Positions 7,353-8,006 of a stretch of 8,006 nt of DNA are shown piece by piece. The stretch spans positions 1 through 8,006 of the forward strand of contig JBKPSV010000269.1 of the NCBI GenBank assembly GCA_046735215.1, written 5' to 3'. A program made the translations under genes and the position numbers. The notes under the pieces are model-generated. The model saw nothing but the letters and a program-made list of their open reading frames with translations, was not told the origin of the DNA and did no database searches. The stretch is from JAMXLO01 sp046735215 (GTDB lineage: Bacteria; Pseudomonadota; Alphaproteobacteria; Acetobacterales; Acetobacteraceae). Positions within the stretch are counted from its first letter, which is position 1; each line of letters starts with the position of its first letter.

Positions 7353-7643
7353 ATGTCCAAAGCCTATTGGATCGCGACGTATCGTTCGGTGAGCAATCCC
7401 GATGCACTGGCCGCCTACGCGAAACTCAGCGGAGCGGCGATTACCGCCGCCGGTGGCCGCATCCTGGTGCGAGGAGTTCCGACCCAGGTCTACGAACTCG
7501 GGTTGGAGCAGCGCACCGTGGTCATAGAGTTCGACAGCATAGAACAAGCCCGCGCGGCATATGACAGTCCGGCTTATCAAGCGGCGTTGGCTGTTCTCGC
7601 TGGAGGAGCCGAGCGCGACATTCGCATCGTCGAGGGGGTGTGA
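7353..7643 (+). CDS. DUF1330 domain protein
   Basis: Small 96-residue protein matching the DUF1330 family, which adopts a ferredoxin-like alpha-beta fold of the dimeric alpha/beta barrel type; no biochemical role is established. Typical features are the MSKAYWIA opening strand, AAGGRILVRG (about residues 32-41) and the conserved run VVIEFDSIEQARAAYDSPAYQ (56-76). GGGAG lies nine bases before ATG 7353 (leader AAGGGAGATATCTACC). It is divergent from the alcohol dehydrogenase, with a 174-base gap that must hold both promoters, though I could not find a well-spaced -10/-35 pair there. It probably forms a single-gene unit, because about 290 bases separate it from the next gene. Confidence 0.9.
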   Translation: MSKAYWIATYRSVSNPDALAAYAKLSGAAITAAGGRILVRGVPTQVYELGLEQRTVVIEFDSIEQARAAYDSPAYQAALAVLAGGAERDIRIVEGV

Positions 7644-7685
7644 AACATCCCTGCCAAGCGACGCAGCGATGCAGCGCACGAGCGA

Positions 7686-7745
7686 CCGCATTATTGCGGC
7701 GGCTGACGGCGCCATGAAGAGCCCGCTGCAGGACTTGCGCTCTTC
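7686..7745 (+). terminator. Weak hairpin pair after the DUF1330 gene, possible transcription end
   Basis: A perfect 5-bp stem with a TTAT loop (7686-7699) is followed by a 7-bp stem GAAGAGC/GCTCTTC closing at 7745, about 40-100 bases after the DUF1330 stop. The lack of a T-run argues against a classical intrinsic terminator, so this is only a candidate. Confidence 0.2.
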
Positions 7746-7844
7746 CTGAGGTTCATTGTCGCAGCTTTCGATTTGCTGGTCCTCAGTCGCATAGCCAGGG
7801 GGGACAATTATTGGCGAAAGGCAAATTCATCGCGGCGGACGCAC

Positions 7845-7873
7845 TTGCCCGGCTGATGGCTGTATCCTATCAA
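7845..7873 (+). promoter_or_regulatory. Candidate promoter for the secreted protein gene
   Basis: TTGCCC (7845-7850) and TATCAA (7868-7873) are 17 bases apart, each matching four of six sigma-70 consensus positions. Transcription would start near 7880, just ahead of the inverted repeat at 7893-7915. In a GC-rich genome such matches also arise by chance. Confidence 0.25.
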
Positions 7874-7892
7874 AGGAGATAAGGCACACACG

Positions 7893-7915
7893 ACCGGCAT
7901 CGAATGAACGCCGGT
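7893..7915. promoter_or_regulatory. Inverted repeat ACCGGC-11-GCCGGT ahead of the secreted protein start
   Basis: Two perfect 6-base arms separated by 11 bases end 20 bases before ATG 7936. Depending on where transcription begins, this could be an operator for a dimeric repressor or a leader hairpin in the mRNA. No regulator gene is in view and no known family consensus is recognised. Confidence 0.3.
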
Positions 7916-7935
7916 TAATACTGGGAGAGACGAGT

Positions 7936-8006
7936 ATGGCGAACATCGGCCGACGCCCACTTCTGCATGGCGTCTTGGGCGCGGCGGCTGGGACATTGGC
8001 GCGGCC
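7936..8006 (+). CDS. N-terminus of an exported protein with a twin-arginine-like leader, partial
   Basis: Only the first 23 codons are present; the gene runs off the right edge. GGGAGAG lies about six bases before ATG 7936. The peptide MANIGRRPLLHGVLGAAAGT has an Arg-Arg pair followed by a hydrophobic, alanine/glycine-rich stretch, the design of a Tat or Sec signal peptide. Leaders of this style are common on periplasmic solute receptors (Bug/TctC type and ABC binding proteins) in Acetobacteraceae and relatives. That would suit a locus handling organic acids, but the mature protein is not visible, so the family is a guess. A periplasmic enzyme is equally possible. Confidence 0.65.
   Translation, partial: MANIGRRPLLHGVLGAAAGTLAR

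Larger units (their letters stand above)
7644..7935. other. Intergenic region between the DUF1330 gene and the secreted protein gene
   Basis: No convincing gene is seen. After the DUF1330 stop there are two small hairpins: CCGCA/TGCGG with a TTAT loop at 7686-7699, and GAAGAGC/GCTCTTC at 7716-7722 and 7739-7745. Neither is followed by a T-run. Further right are a possible promoter and an inverted repeat, listed separately. A short open frame beginning TTG at 7811 (23 codons) has a G-rich stretch ahead of it but no family match. Confidence 0.5.

Noticed and set aside
7811..7882. Small open frame of 23 codons starting TTG after a G-rich stretch
   Set aside because: It has a non-ATG start and no recognisable family, and an open frame of this length is expected by chance in GC-rich DNA.
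1..8006. CRISPR array, transposon ends, attachment site or tRNA
   Set aside because: No regularly spaced repeats, transposase-like frame, terminal inverted repeats or tRNA-like fold were seen anywhere in the window.

Overview
The window is a GC-rich, densely packed stretch of bacterial chromosome. Its contents suggest an alphaproteobacterium, possibly of the Acetobacteraceae: an NnrS-type membrane protein, several dehydrogenases, a DUF1330 protein, and the start of a secreted protein with a twin-arginine leader of the kind common on solute receptors there. This placement is inferred from gene content and style, not from a marker gene. I see no rRNA, tRNA, insertion sequence, integrase, CRISPR array or phage gene.

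Left part, minus strand (4121 down to 1): an NnrS family membrane protein is followed 32 bases later by a zinc-free NADPH:quinone oxidoreductase of the medium-chain dehydrogenase/reductase (MDR) superfamily, probably one operon. After a gap of about 245 bases comes a membrane-bound sensor histidine kinase that runs off the left edge. The kinase reads cleanly from its start to about base 150, where a one-base shift breaks the frame inside the ATP-binding domain. The lost frame resumes at once in another register and carries the rest of that domain.

Middle, plus strand (4186 to 6149): two D-2-hydroxyacid dehydrogenases, each 326 residues long but clearly different in sequence, lie two bases apart and are probably co-translated. 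Both keep the Arg/Glu/His catalytic triad. They differ at the residue that usually sets cofactor choice (Asp177 in the first, Asn-Arg-Arg at 171-173 in the second). The first is therefore predicted to prefer NAD(H) and the second NADP(H). This pair is divergent from the NnrS operon across a 64-base gap.

Right part: a zinc-dependent alcohol dehydrogenase (minus strand, 7178 to 6159) converges on the pair with nine bases between stop codons. A DUF1330 protein follows on the plus strand (7353 to 7643). After about 290 bases of mostly non-coding sequence comes the first part of a secreted protein (from 7936) that leaves the window.

Taken together this looks like an oxidoreductase neighbourhood for 2-hydroxy/2-oxo acids and related alcohols, aldehydes or quinones, beside a kinase and an NO-associated membrane protein. 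I see no undescribed defence or mobile system. The most useful leads are the kinase frameshift, the cofactor-split dehydrogenase pair and its divergent partnership with nnrS.
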